Source of the DNA: Gracilariopsis chorda
Taxonomy: Eukaryota; Rhodophyta; Florideophyceae; Gracilariales; Gracilariaceae
Assembly (NCBI GenBank): GCA_003194525.1
Contig: NBIV01000311.1
Location: 1-64,000 of the forward strand
DNA length: 64,000 bases
Direction: 5' to 3'
Shown here: positions 12,123 through 22,900 of the stretch, piece after piece
How the letters are laid out: every line of letters starts with the position of its first letter
Position numbering within the stretch: the stretch's first letter is position 1
Notes under the pieces: model-generated
Told to the model about the DNA's origin: nothing
The model's database searches: none
Seen by the model: only the letters and a program-made list of their open reading frames with translations
Position numbers and translations under genes: made by a program

Positions 12123-12947
12123 TCAGAGACCGAGCAACAACGCACCGGCATTTCCACCGACGCCACCATTACCTCCATTAGTGTTAAAACCATTAGCAAA
12201 ACCAGTACCACCGTCCCCACCATTTCCACCGAGAAGTAGGCCAGCTCCTCCATTGCCTCCGTTACCTCCGTTGCCGCCAATGGTGAAGTCTCCAATGATA
12301 GTCCCGAAACCACCAATACCACCGTTTCCACCAGTGCCAGCCGGAGCATCACCTCCGGTTCCGCCGGATCCACCATTTCCACCCATCGCAAAGTTGCCCA
12401 TGGCAAAGCCATCAGCTCCAGCACCTCCATCTCCACCGTCGCCATCGATGTCTCCAGCGTCACCTCCATCACCACCGTCTCCTCCGTTGCCACCCTGTGC
12501 ACCTAGCCCAGATACGGCGGCAGCACCCCCATTACCTCCATTACCACCATCACCAATCAAAGCGCCATTCCCACCATCACCACCATCACCACCATCGCCG
12601 CCAATCACACCGATTCCAATTCCCACACCAATACCGCCGTTTCCACCATCCCCACCATCTCCGATAACAATTGCATCTCCTCCGTCCCCTCCACGGCCAC
12701 CAATTCCGCCAGTTGAGCCATCACCTTCGATGCGGCCATTTCCTCCTGCTCCGCCAGCACCGCCCCCCAATAAACCGTCGCCTCCATTACCTCCCGCTCC
12801 TCCGTTACCACCCATGGCCCCCACGCCAATCGCGGATCCGGACCCGCCGTTTCCACCGCGTGCCTGGTGGACGACGGCTTCGTACGGTAAGACGGCAGCT
12901 TGGCCAATTGCGGCGAGCGACAGTGCGAATACGATGGCGATCTTCAT
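12123..12947 (-). CDS. Secreted glycine/asparagine-rich repeat protein
   Basis: The frame is open from 13070, but the start is taken at 12947 because [17 protein letters not shown] there is a textbook signal peptide (Lys, hydrophobic core, small residues before the cut) and the TATA box at 13071 lies between the upstream codon and this ATG. The mature part of about 255 residues is built almost entirely of GGNGG/GGDGG units spaced by short Ala/Ile/Val stretches, with many Asp and few charged basic residues and no cysteine seen. This is typical of glycine-rich structural proteins of cell walls or extracellular matrix, so an extracellular structural role is inferred; no catalytic domain is visible. 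Low-complexity coding DNA produces a long proline-rich antisense ORF that is not a gene. The reading frame is intact and ends in Leu-rich 'GALLLGL'. Confidence 0.75.
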   Translation of the reverse strand: MKIAIVFALSLAAIGQAAVLPYEAVVHQARGGNGGSGSAIGVGAMGGNGGAGGNGGDGLLGGGAGGAGGNGRIEGDGSTGGIGGRGGDGGDAIVIGDGGDGGNGGIGVGIGIGVIGGDGGDGGDGGNGALIGDGGNGGNGGAAAVSGLGAQGGNGGDGGDGGDAGDIDGDGGDGGAGADGFAMGNFAMGGNGGSGGTGGDAPAGTGGNGGIGGFGTIIGDFTIGGNGGNGGNGGAGLLLGGNGGDGGTGFANGFNTNGGNGGVGGNAGALLLGL

Positions 12948-13070
12948 TGTGAGTAGAATAGTGGACTTTACAGAGACGATCGAGCAGTCTGAACAAGTTG
13001 AGAAAGAAAGATCAATTACGGATGACGGGTCGTGGACTGGATGGTGTGAGGAATAGCCTGCCCGCGTCAC

Positions 13071-13079
13071 CCTTTTATA
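13071..13079 (-). promoter_or_regulatory. TATA box of the glycine-rich protein gene
   Basis: TATAAAAGG is read on the minus strand, about 124 nt upstream of the chosen ATG at 12947. Transcription would start roughly 30 nt further on, giving a leader of about 95 nt. Confidence 0.6.
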
Positions 13080-14444
13080 GCGGTGATCGCGATCGTTTAG
13101 CGCTCAAGTTCAGCACATAATCCACCGTGATAACTGTACTCTAGCACAGCCTTACCCAATCTCGGATTACAGCGACGGGGTGGGAGGGGGGCCTTGTGAA
13201 CAGTGCAGGCAACCATGTAGTATACACTTCGATATCGTTTGGTGCTTGTTCTAACCCTTTCTTTTTCCGAATTTGCACCACTCGCTCTAACTTCCTCTGC
13301 GAAACGGGGGGCGTTTCTGTCCGCACGCGATATGCATGTACGAGCAGTACTGCAACAACTGGGATTAGCTATGTGACCACTGTTCTTCTGACAGGTCGAT
13401 GACCGTCATAACCTGAGGCAAGTCAACAGAACTTCCCTGTTATATACGCTACTGACTTCCATATTAGCGACCTTTCCCCTACTCTAATTTCCACAATTGC
13501 GACCTTTCCAAAAGTATGTGCCCATTCACAGTCATTCTCCTTTCCATGTCAGCTCCAGACAAATTACTTGTTGCAAGTGCGCTGCGTTTCGACAGCTGCG
13601 AATGAGTGCTGAATACTGTACAGTGAAGTTGAGAGAGTGTTTTGTTTTGAAAGGAAAGGCGGACAGCGTCCAACACGCCTTTCTCTCTCGCCTTCACGCC
13701 CTCTCCCTCTCCGGCAAGCCATGTACACGCTCCTCCGTGCAGTGGAAGCGTATGGCGTCGCGTCGATGAGTAACTTGATTTTTCTCTTTAGCCCCGCGGA
13801 TTACTTCACGTTTAATGCGCGCTACTGCGGCACTGTTCCATTGCAGATGCCAACGAGACACAGTACTTGTTCTTTTGCTCGTGTTGGGGATGGGCGGTCA
13901 TGGCTGTCGCGCATTCAAAAGCCAGTGGTTTTTATAAAGCTACACAGCGGAGAAACAACAGCTGTTTGAAGACCTGTACACATGCGCGCGCGTGCTCGTT
14001 GCGTAGCACTAATAGTACACACACACACACAGAACACGCGCGCCGCACCCTTTCAGTCCATGCCGCCAATGCAGCGCACTCGCAACACGGCTGTTTCCTG
14101 TGTTTGTTTCTTAGCCACTGGTTGAGCCTGTGAAATTGGACGAGAAAGTGCACGGCAGTCGCTGTCGGGCTGTTCCCGTCGTCCTTTCGCTGCAAACGTT
14201 ACAGAGTGCCCTCCAGCGTCATGAGCGGCAATAGAGAAGGCGGCCGTGGAGGCGCGGCCCGACAAGCCGCGCTTAGTCCGCACACATTTCGAAGCACAAG
14301 CGTGGTACACAAACCCGCCAAGATTGCGACAAAATGGGGCTGACCGTACCTCGTGATTGTAGGACAGTTTGTTCATATTTTATAAGGGGAAGAGTATTAA
14401 CTCACACGAAGGTAAAATTCAAGTTCTGTCTTCTACCACTGAGG
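13080..14444. other. 1.4 kb intergenic region
   Basis: No gene is recognised. It holds the upstream region of the glycine-rich gene, a short (AC)n run at about 14018-14031, and GC-rich stretches with overlapping short ORFs on both strands that show no family resemblance. Confidence 0.4.
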
Positions 14445-14449
14445 GCCAC
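14445..14449. repeat. Left target-site duplication GCCAC
   Basis: GCCAC directly precedes the left LTR and is repeated at 29889-29893 directly after the right LTR, 15.4 kb away. The match shows that the two small LTRs belong to a single insertion. Confidence 0.75.
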
Positions 14450-14628
14450 TGTGAAGAAGTGTGTGGCCACCAGAAAGCACAGACTGCGCCGCCGCCCCTC
14501 CTTTATAGACTCTATCTTCTAATTTTTGTTAGCCTAATTTAAGGAGAGTACTGAATGCAGTCTCAATTCGGAGTTGCATTGTAATTCAGAGAATTACAAT
14601 GCAACTCTCTCTAATTCTACCTCTCACA
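14450..14628 (-). repeat. 3' LTR of the outer copia element
   Basis: This 179 bp repeat is matched at 29707-29888. It includes a 37-nt hairpin (14571-14607) and a TATA-like sequence. The inner side carries 'gcgaaggatgg' on the minus strand, a weak polypurine tract just before the LTR. Confidence 0.8.
14571..14607. repeat. Hairpin inside the small LTR, copy 1
   Basis: GAGTTGCATTGTAATTC, loop 'aga', then the exact reverse complement: a 17-bp stem with a 3-nt loop. The other LTR keeps it with one C-to-T change that leaves a G-U pair in RNA. Confidence 0.75.
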
Positions 14629-14840
14629 CCATCCTTCGCAAACAACTCTAGATGTTTTGCGTTGGAAACAGAAAATACAAGATAAAAACTATAAAATAGT
14701 TTTGTAGCTTAACGGCTACCGTTAAAAACCTCTTGTACCAGTAAAACCCTAGAAGGAAAAAATCTGCGTACAATAGGAAAAAGTATAGCTTTTGCTCAGT
14801 TTGATTTCTCAAGGTCATTTTCCATAAGTTTTGCAAACGT

Positions 14841-16139
14841 TCACAACACAAAAAAGGGAAAAACAGAGGTTAGAAATATAGTAAAAGGAGAATATCTCAA
14901 ACTGCAAAGAATAGAAAGCTTATATAAGTGGTCTTGAGGAACAACTTTCGTCATAATGTCCGCTGGTTGAACTTCGCTTCGTATCTGCGAGATACTTAAG
15001 ACCCCAGACTTCACATATTCCCTAACATGATGGAACTTCTGTGCAATATGTTTGATCCTTTCAGAAGTCTTGGACGCATTCAAAATAGAATTTGCAGTGG
15101 AGCTGTCGGTACTAATACATATTAGGTACATGTCATTCGGTGTGTTTTCAAGAATGGTACCATGTCGAAGCTCCCAAAATAGTCTTCGTGAACAAAATAG
15201 CAGCTTCCCCCAATACGAGAGATCAATGTATTCTGCTTCTCCAGAAGGCAAAACAATGATCTTCTTGTTTTTCGTCGTCCATAACACGGGTCCATCATTC
15301 ACCTTCACTAGTATGCCAGTTGTAGACTTTCTAGTTTCGCGACAACCAACTCAGCTAGCATCAAAAAATGTTTCCATCGGAGCACGACTCTCCGACGGGA
15401 AGTAGAGACAAAGGTTCTTTGTGCCTTTCAAGTATCTTAAGACGTGTCTTGCCAGTGCAAGGTCCCTCTGAGAAGGATTGTGTACCTGTCTCGCCAACAT
15501 TGATGCCGCAAACATAATATCAGGCCTCGATACCACTGCCAAGTACATCACGTGACCAAACGATTTACGGTATTTTGCGTGAAGCAATGATGGAAGAATT
15601 GTTTCACCATGACCTCTCGCTGAAACAGTACAAGGAGACGGTAATAAAGTCTTTGCAAGGTTCGCATTGCAGATATTGTAATCCCAAAGTAGTTTCTCCA
15701 CATACCTCTCTTGGTTTGCACGAATGCAATTCTTATCTCTTTTTAGTTCCAGACCAATGAAATACTTGGCCTCACGAAGGAGTTTTACTTGAAACAGTTT
15801 CTTCATTTCGGCCTTAAAGTCTTCCAAGAGAGATCTTGAATCGGACAGAGTCAGAATGTCGTGTACAAAGACCACAATAACTATTGTGCCATTTCCTGAC
15901 CTGTAAATGTACAGCCTCCTGTCCGTCTTCGACTTTTTAAATCCCAGTCGAACTACCTCTGTGTGCAAGAGAGACCCCCAAATTTGTCCCGCTTTCTTTG
16001 CATCGTAAATTGAATTCGACAGTAAACAAGCTTTACCAGGAACATAGGAAGAGCCCGAGGCATTCTGGAGTTGCTCCATTATCAATGGATCTTCTAGGTC
16101 ACCATAAAGGTAAGCGTTGCTTATATCCATTGTCTCCAA
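14841..16139 (-). pseudogene. Outer copia element: reverse transcriptase and RNase H
   Basis: The upstream part (16139 to 15351) carries RT landmarks: 'METMDISNAYLYGDLED' (the TxDVxxAFLxG region), 'KAGQIWGSLLHTEVVRLGFKKSKTD', a metal-binding box altered to FVHDI where FVDD is expected, 'YFIGLEL', and 'VMYLAVVSRPDIMFA' plus 'VLRYLKGTKNLCLYF' that lead into RNase H. The frame then meets a TGA at 15351-15353 exactly where Trp is expected in 'DAS-W-VGC', and continues in the same frame to 14841 with 'RKSTTG', 'SGEAEYIDLS', 'STDSSTANSILN', 'ERIKHIAQKFHHVREYV' and 'ADIMTK', all copia RNase H marks. The TGA and the changed RT aspartate show that the copy is inactive. Confidence 0.85.
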
Positions 16140-16376
16140 AAGCAGTTTCTGTGCAGCTGCCTTGGCTAACGCTAATCAGAATGTTTCGAGCCGAGCCAAA
16201 AGTGCGTACAGATTGTCAGGATCGTAGTCCAAATATGGTCTTTGCATGTCGCCTCTTACTACACATCGAGCTTTGGGGAGAATTTCTGGAGGGCTTATAC
16301 TTATGTTTTTCCCGTTAAAATTCCACAGAAATGGAAGGGGTTTCATTCCTGCCTTCCTGTCAATGAGTCTCCAAGT

Positions 16377-16664
16377 TTACCTTTCAACGAGAGCATAGTA
16401 TTCCCTCTTAATTGCTTCTGCCCATTCGGGAATATTTCTTGCTTCCTCGAAGTTATTGGGTACCTTAAACGAGTCGTTTTCATCCAAGGAGCGAGAGTGT
16501 GCAACTAAGCAGTGCACGAGAGTGGCGTCATAGTACTCTTTTTCCTCTTCATCTAGTCGCTGCTCGGCTTCTGTCCGGCCCAAGGACGAGAAGTCAAGTA
16601 GCGTGTTGATGGATGGTAGATAGTCCTTTGACACCTTGAATTCCTTTTGCCTGACCATGATCAT
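16377..16664 (-). pseudogene. Outer copia element: integrase-RT linker and RT start
   Basis: The fragment carries 'RQKEFKVSKDYLPS' (from the post-integrase 'VIVSRDVxFDE' region) and 'FEEARNIPEWAEAIKREYYALVER', the conserved beginning of copia RT ('P.sy.EAl....W..Am..E...l'). Just upstream, at about 16665-16725, the same frame reads 'QFVGM-stop-STQTLYRIYIPSTEK', which corresponds to the end of the integrase. It is separated from the RT core by frame changes between 16140 and 16376. Confidence 0.7.
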
Positions 16665-16769
16665 CTTCTCCGTGGAAGGGATGTAAATTCTGTATAGAGT
16701 TTGAGTGCTTTACATTCCAACAAATTGTCACCTCAAAGATCGGGGTAGTAATTTCTTGTTAGGTGTGTA

Positions 16770-17555
16770 GTGCAAAACCCGGTTCAGGAAAAACACCCAA
16801 GGCAGCTTGGAACCTTGCCCTCAATGAGGTAGTACCAGATGGAAAGAGCCCTCTGTATACCGCGTTGCGGGTGTAACACCGCCGGTATTTCGGAGATACC
16901 ACACAGGTGGAATGGCCTGGGTGACGGGGTATCCGCGGTCGGAACACACCCGAAAAAGGGGAAAAGTGTAGCGAAAAGGGGGTGAAACGGAAGGAAATGA
17001 AGGAAACCCGACGTGGGCCATGCGGAAAGCGGGAAAGACCCGACGGAAGGTGAGCAGAGAAAAGGAAATGTCGCAGAGCGACGAGGAATTAAGGGGAAAT
17101 TACGGGACGGTAAAGAAACCCAATACTGGGGCGGAGAGGTGGCCTGATAACGGGCCAAACCAGAAACAATGGTGTATTTAGTAGACAATCCACTGCGGAT
17201 GTACGTACTGTCTCCTCGTTGACGCGAGCCGGGTGAGAATTCCATACGCAATGCGGTGTACCTCCGGGAGGAGTTTAACACTTCGCAAGGCGAACAGATT
17301 CAGGGCCGAACTCGGTTGACTTTACTCTGTGGTGGCGGCGGCCACCGGCCGGCGCCTAAGTACCACTAGTCCGCAATAGCAGAATAACAGAATAAATATC
17401 TAAATAAATATAGCCCTTAAGGGGTAAACATTGCTGTCATCAAAATCCAGTTCCTCCACGTGTTCCACGTCCACTGTACTGCAGTTACCAAAATAACAAT
17501 TTAAACCAAACCTATCCAGGTATCCACAGGTCCTTGTAGACCCGTTATCGGGACA
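16770..17555. repeat. Diverged dispersed repeat, copy 2, inserted in copia integrase
   Basis: This is the partner of 245-965. It interrupts the outer copia element: integrase reads up to about 17590 on one side ('GVYGRLV'), and the rest of the same conserved segment resumes at about 16725 on the other ('QFVGM'). The insert is therefore about 850 bp. Exact ends are uncertain; 'TTGGTT' and 'TTTGTT' flank it as a possible imperfect duplication. Confidence 0.55.
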
Positions 17556-17587
17556 CGACTCATACTTGAAGTTAGCCCATTTCTGGC

Positions 17588-18415
17588 TTAGTGAATCTCA
17601 CATATGAGAACCAATCTTCCGTAGACACCGGAGTGCATTGCACTACACGGTGCAGTAGCAGAACGATAGATATACGCATGACCTTCTTGTTTGAACCTAA
17701 GTAGAGTGGAGAGTTCGGGCTTTTTACCAAACCATTCCGTGTAAGGGACCTTCATGTTGATTCTGGAATTTGGTAGACGGTTCCGTATCCAATTTTCATG
17801 GGATGTGGCTTCTTCCAAAAGCGTTAGAGGTATTTTGGATGCGTAGAGAAATGTTTGAGCCGTCTTCCACAAATCCTGAATGATTTTCTTAGCAGCTCCG
17901 TTCGACTCTTGTGCATAAGGTGGTGTGTATTCAAGGATTACTACGTTGTCCAATGCATAAGTGACAAACTCGTTCGCTTTGTTCTCACCCGCTCCGTCAA
18001 GGCGAACGCGGTATAGACGGTTCCTTGGTTGTTCATTTTCCGCAAGATCCTTGTACTACTTTATGGACACGAAGAACTGTGTTTTAGTCGATAAGAAATT
18101 AATCGAAGATGCCCTTATGGCGTCATCAAGGAGTACCTGCATGTTCTTTGATCCTTTTAATGACGGTGGGGTGATGGGACCCATTAGGTCTGTATGCGTG
18201 AGCCCCAGTGGGGAAGTTGGTAAGGATGAGCATCGTTGTAGTGGAGCTCGTCTCGATCCTGCTTCTAAGCATGGTGTGCAATGGGTGTCTTGAACATCCG
18301 ATTGCGACAGATCGGGTACACCGTTGTACTAGTGGAAGGTGGCGAGTAGCTGGTCTTTTCCAGGATGTCTTAGTTCTTCGTGCAAATCTTTATGCTGTAT
18401 CTCCAGGTTCTGCAA
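17588..18415 (-). pseudogene. Outer copia element: integrase
   Basis: On the minus strand an H-H-C-C zinc-binding region is visible at about 18250-18400 ('DLHEELRHPG' and 'HCTPCLEAGS'), with a stop between. The catalytic core follows: first Asp in 'HTDLMGPI', second Asp in 'LDGAGENKANEFV', and the third motif in 'PYAQESNGAAKK'. The expected catalytic Glu of 'NGxAE' reads Lys here. Together with a stop after 'FFVSIK', this makes the enzyme non-functional. The region ends where the repeat at about 16770-17555 is inserted. Confidence 0.8.
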
Positions 18416-19415
18416 AACTGGCCTGCGTGCGACGCTGAGGGATTGGGTTTGGTAGTGGATAAAGTCCGTTCTTCGCTGTGCATTGGTGAAGCAGTGCTTG
18501 GTTTCGAGAATCCTTTACGATAAATCCAGTAAAGGTATTATCACTACTGAATGTGACAGTAGCATAATCTGCAAGTACGGATAGAGAGACGAGATTGGAA
18601 TCAAATGAGAGAGTGTGGTTTGCAGGTAGAGGGATTCCATCTCCCAAAGGCAGCATGATCGTTTTTGTACCTTTTATCTCAGACTCTCTGTCGCATGTAC
18701 GCACTGATTCATTCTGCAAGGCTTTATAATCCCAGAACAGGGCTCTATCGTTGACGAAAACATGACTAGCGCCACAGTCCAGCCATGTAACTGCCTCATG
18801 CTCCTGAAAAGATAGTATGGCATGTTTTATAGCAACAAACCAACGAGGTTTGGTGTTATGCCTATCGGGGTTGGGCTTGCTGGAATGTCTTCCGTTGGAG
18901 TCCCATTTCTTCGATCTGAAGTGTTTATTACGCAATCGGTTTGAAGATCGTTTCAGGTAATCCCAGCTTGGCTTGGATTGCTTTCTACAACGACACTTGC
19001 ACCGAATATGGCCTAGTCTTCCACAATGCCAGCATCGAACCGTTGTGGATCTCCTAACAGGCTTTAAGATTGTGGTTTTGGACTTCCTCGCGGCCATATC
19101 GTGGTATTGGGAACCCCTTTGTATACCAGCGCTTTTGACGGTACTAGTGGAATCACGGTGTTTGCGGCGATCCATATCAGATTTTATCAACGAGACCACC
19201 TGGTTGTGTTCCATGTTATTGGCATCTGCGAGTAATGTGATTGCCATTAATGAGTCTGGTAACGTTCTCCATAAACAAGCTGTTCGCTCCTTGTCGGTTG
19301 ATGGATCTCCGAGACGAGCAAGCTCCTGGAATATTTTTTCCATATCATGGAGATGTTCGAGAATGTTTCCGTCATCCTTGAACACAAGAATGTTGAGACG
19401 TTGTCGAAGATTCAT
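18390..19415 (-). pseudogene. Outer copia element: gag C-terminal part and aspartic protease
   Basis: The 341-codon open frame begins 'MNLRQRLNILVFKDDGNILE', which matches the middle of copia gag (UBN2 type: 'L..LP.S....'). A CCHC zinc knuckle, C-W-H-C-GRLGH-IRCK-C, lies at about residue 127, followed by a Lys/Arg-rich linker. The protease signature is 'WLDCGASHVFVND' at about residues 213-225 (D-C-G-A, usually D-S-G-A). It ends in the pre-integrase region. The N-terminal part of gag (19439-19657) is one frame away, so gag is frameshifted near 19425. Confidence 0.75.
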
Positions 19416-19438
19416 TTTCGTTTGGATGTTGTCCTTTT

Positions 19439-19657
19439 TTACGTAGTCTCAAGCTTGGTCGAAACATCTAATGCATAACATTGCATTCTTTCAAGAAGCT
19501 CTGAAACGGCAACAATTGGCTGAGTGCGAAGGTTCTGCACAATATGTGATCGTGCTTTTCTACTTGAGTCGTCCCTTCGGTGGCGAGCTTGGGCAGAGCT
19601 TTCACTATCCAGTGGGCGGGCATCCGTTAGTACGAAGAGAACTTGGTCAGCGTTCAT
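19439..19657 (-). pseudogene. Outer copia element: gag N-terminal fragment
   Basis: The 72-codon frame 'MNADQVLFVLTDARP...' includes 'DDSSRKARSHIVQNLRTQ' and 'VSELLERMQCYAL', which fits the copia gag pattern of a helix followed by 'A.e.w..L'. It is followed at once by the 18390-19415 frame after a 1-nt frame change. The start codon is uncertain because the region upstream was split by the nested insertion at 19732. Confidence 0.5.
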
Positions 19658-19727
19658 TATGTCTCGAACATATATTCTCCATGTATTATAGTTCGCGGAT
19701 CTTTGAAGGCGTGTGATTTTTCTCTTG

Positions 19728-19732
19728 TCTTC
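19728..19732. repeat. Left target-site duplication TCTTC
   Basis: TCTTC flanks the nested copia array on the left and recurs at 28583-28587 on its right. It shows that the two-unit array occupies a single insertion site. Confidence 0.75.
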
Positions 19733-19954
19733 TTTTACAGGTTGACGAATCAGCTTATCGCTTATCTTTACTCACACGACAACCAGAATGGTTCTTATAT
19801 AGTCCTCGAGGGACGTAGTGCGAACAAAATATCTTCTAGATATCATCAGCGCACATGACAATTCAATCTAACGAGATACCTGTAAACAGAATGTATAGAA
19901 TGTAAATAAGCATGTAAACAATTCACTCATGCAAACAATTCACTATTAACATCA
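19733..19954 (-). repeat. LTR 1 (3' end of array)
   Basis: The 222-bp LTR reads TGATGTTAATAG at its minus-strand start and CCTGTAAAA at its end; the end lacks the usual CA. The purine-rich 'gaatgaggggaag' directly inside (19955-19967 region) serves as polypurine tract, immediately after the RNase H stop codon. Confidence 0.85.
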
Positions 19955-19966
19955 CTTCCCCTCATT

Positions 19967-22900
19967 CTAGACAGTCTCTTTCATGTCAAGACCCATACCA
20001 CGGCAATAATTATTGTGAGTGGCAGCATCAACTGGTTTCGTTAATATATCTGCAGTCATGACATGTGTCTCAACGTATTCCAAACAAACATCTCCTCGTT
20101 TCACATGGTCGCGAAGAAAATGGTACCGAATATCTATGTGCTTCGTACGTTCACTGCACACCGTGTCGTTGCTTAGACGGATTGCTCCTTGATTATCACA
20201 ACCAATTACCATACCTTTCTCGGCCCAAAGTCCAAGTTCAATCATAAGTGAACGGAGCCAAAGAGCTTCTCGTACTGCATTAGAGACGGAGACATATTCA
20301 GCTTCAACTGCAGACTGCGCCACAAGAGATTGCTTCTTCGACCGCCAGCTAACAGCTGCACCAGAGTTGATAAACACGAAACCTGCAGTTGACTTACGGA
20401 CGGTGGTATCAACTGCAAAATCAGAATCAGAAAACCCTTTCATACTTTCAACACGTTGGACAAACATCAAGCCTACATCTTTGGTGCCCTTCAGATACCT
20501 CAAAACCCGTTTCGCAGCCCTCCAATGTTGTTCACCAAAGGTATCCATGAAGCGGCTTAGATAGCTGACAGAGAATGCAATATCTGGTCGACAAGTGTTC
20601 GAGAGGTATATCAGAGCACCAACAAGTTCCTTGTACGGAAGGCCTCTTACTTCTTTATCCCGCACTCAATCCAACGCATAGTGTAAGATCATGGGAGTCT
20701 TCACCGGTGCACAAGATTGCATTCCAAACTGATCCAAAAGGTGAGCGATCATGCTCGCATTATGAACCTTCAATGTGCCATCTGTGCCACGAACTACAGT
20801 CATCCCAAGGAACTTAGCGTCATCCTTCTCGACACGAAGATCTACATATCTCTTTAAGAACGATATGACCTCCGCCAAAATCTTTGAACTCTGAGAGGCA
20901 ACGAGAATATCATCCACATAGATGACCAGTACTACCAAAGAGGAATTGGTTTCCAAAAAGTATAGAGCTGGATGTCCTCGAGAGCAATTGAAGCCAAACT
21001 TGAGTAGGATAGGGTGAATGAAGTTCCGAAACGCTCTTTATGCCTGCTTCAAGCCGTATATGGCGCGTTTGAGCTTCAGCACTTGACCTTCACTTCCTTG
21101 GACCTCAAAGCCTGGGAACTGTTTCATGTAGACCTCTTCATCTAATTTTCCATACAAAAACGCAGCTTTGATGTCTAGACGAGTGAATTCCATCCCTTGG
21201 TCAACAATGATCGAAAGTACCAGCCTCACAGTAGCATACTTCACGACGGGAGAAAAGATTTCGCCGTAATCAATCCCAAATCTCTGCATGAACCCCTTCG
21301 CCACTATTCGGGCTCTGTGCCTCGTAACCACACCACAAGAGTTGCGCTTACGTCCGAAGACCAAACGGCAGTCAATCGGAACGACATGCGGCGGACAGGT
21401 CACCAATTCGATGACATCTCTCTCTCGTAGATTGTTCACTTCATGCGCCATTGCTAACCACCATTGCTCTCTCGCAGGTGACTGCATAGCCTGCTCAAAC
21501 GATTGTGGGAGATTGTTATCTGTAATTCCTAACAGGCAGTTTGCAATGAAACTCTCAGGTGAATAGCGCAAGGGTGCAGAACGCTGACGAGAAGATCTCC
21601 TAAGTGGGGGTTCAACAAGAACATCAGATTCAGTTGGATTGCTGTCTTCGCCTTCAGGTCCAGTAGATCCTTCTCCCAAATCTCCTTCAGTAAAAGGGAT
21701 ATCCATATCGATCTCTTCCGTTCCATATTCCAAATCATCAAAAAGGGAGTCTAAGTCCAAAGATTCCTGGGCGTCTTCGTTTCCATTCTCAGTCTTCCAA
21801 CCAAAACTTCGTTCATCCAACTTCACATCACGAGAGATAACAAAACTTCCTGACTCGGGGTAAAAGACTTTATAAGAATTACCCCTCTCAAAACCAACCA
21901 GGACCCCTTTTCTCGCTGTCGCCGCAAACTTACCACTCCTGAGCTTCTTAGGAATATGAACGTATGCCGTGCATCCGAATATCCTAATGTGGGACATCTT
22001 CGGTTTCATATTGCGAACTGCTTCGAAGGGGGTTTTGCCAGTCGTCACAGCACTAGAAAACGTTCGGTTCCTCAAGAAGTTAGCGGTGGATACAGCTTCT
22101 GCCCACAATCGCTCTCTACGAATTCCTTCGGGCATATTATACAACATTGCCCTGGCAGCGTTGTTCAGGGTCCTGTTCAGCCGTTCAGCTTTCCCGTTCG
22201 ACTCCGGGCTGTACGGAGCGGCTGGTTCAGAAAGTATGCCTCTTTGCTTCAGCCAATTCTGCAACTCGTGAGATAGATACTCCTTGGCATTGTCCATACC
22301 AATTGCCCTGACTGGCTTCTGGCATAGTGCTTCAAACTCCACAATCATTTCTCTAACAGAGACCTGTACTTCTGAGCGACGATTCATGAATCGAACAAGA
22401 GAGTATGCACTGAACTCATCGTACAAAGTAACATAATAGTTTGCTCCACCAAAAGATGTGCATTTCACTGGACCTACAACATCTGAGTGTACGAGTTCAC
22501 CAGGTTCTTTGCATCGATCACGATTCACTCTAGGTCTTACGTCACGAACTGATTTCGACATTTGGCATGATTCACAAGTTTCCCAGTCACAAATCTTCGT
22601 GAGGCCAACACCATCAACCAAGGGAACAGTTGCTCTCAAATGGGCTGCGCAAATGTGACCAAGACGATTGTGCCATAGTGTCGTTCTCTCAGATACGGAT
22701 GCCGTGATCAGTGCTTTGTTGGGATTGAGGCCCAGACTCGGACGCATAACCACTTCATAAAGTCCATGCTCATGATTTCCGATCGCTACAAGAACAGTCT
22801 CCTTAGATTTCGGATCGCACACCTTACAAAGTCTTCGGCCTCCTTCATCCGTCACAAAGAGAACGGTGTAACCTTTTCTCTGTAGGGAACTGACTGACAG

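Noticed and set aside
11998-13056. 352-codon proline-rich plus-strand ORF
   Set aside because: It is the exact antisense of the glycine-rich secreted protein; Gly codons read as Pro on the other strand. The minus frame has the signal peptide and TATA box.
14019-14031. (AC)n run
   Set aside because: Too short to be of interest as a microsatellite feature; mentioned only in the gap.
21038-21040. Reading the TAA as a Gag-Pol readthrough site
   Set aside because: It falls within the RT domain, not between Gag and Pol, and the related element at 38.5 kb has a sense codon there, so mutation is more likely.
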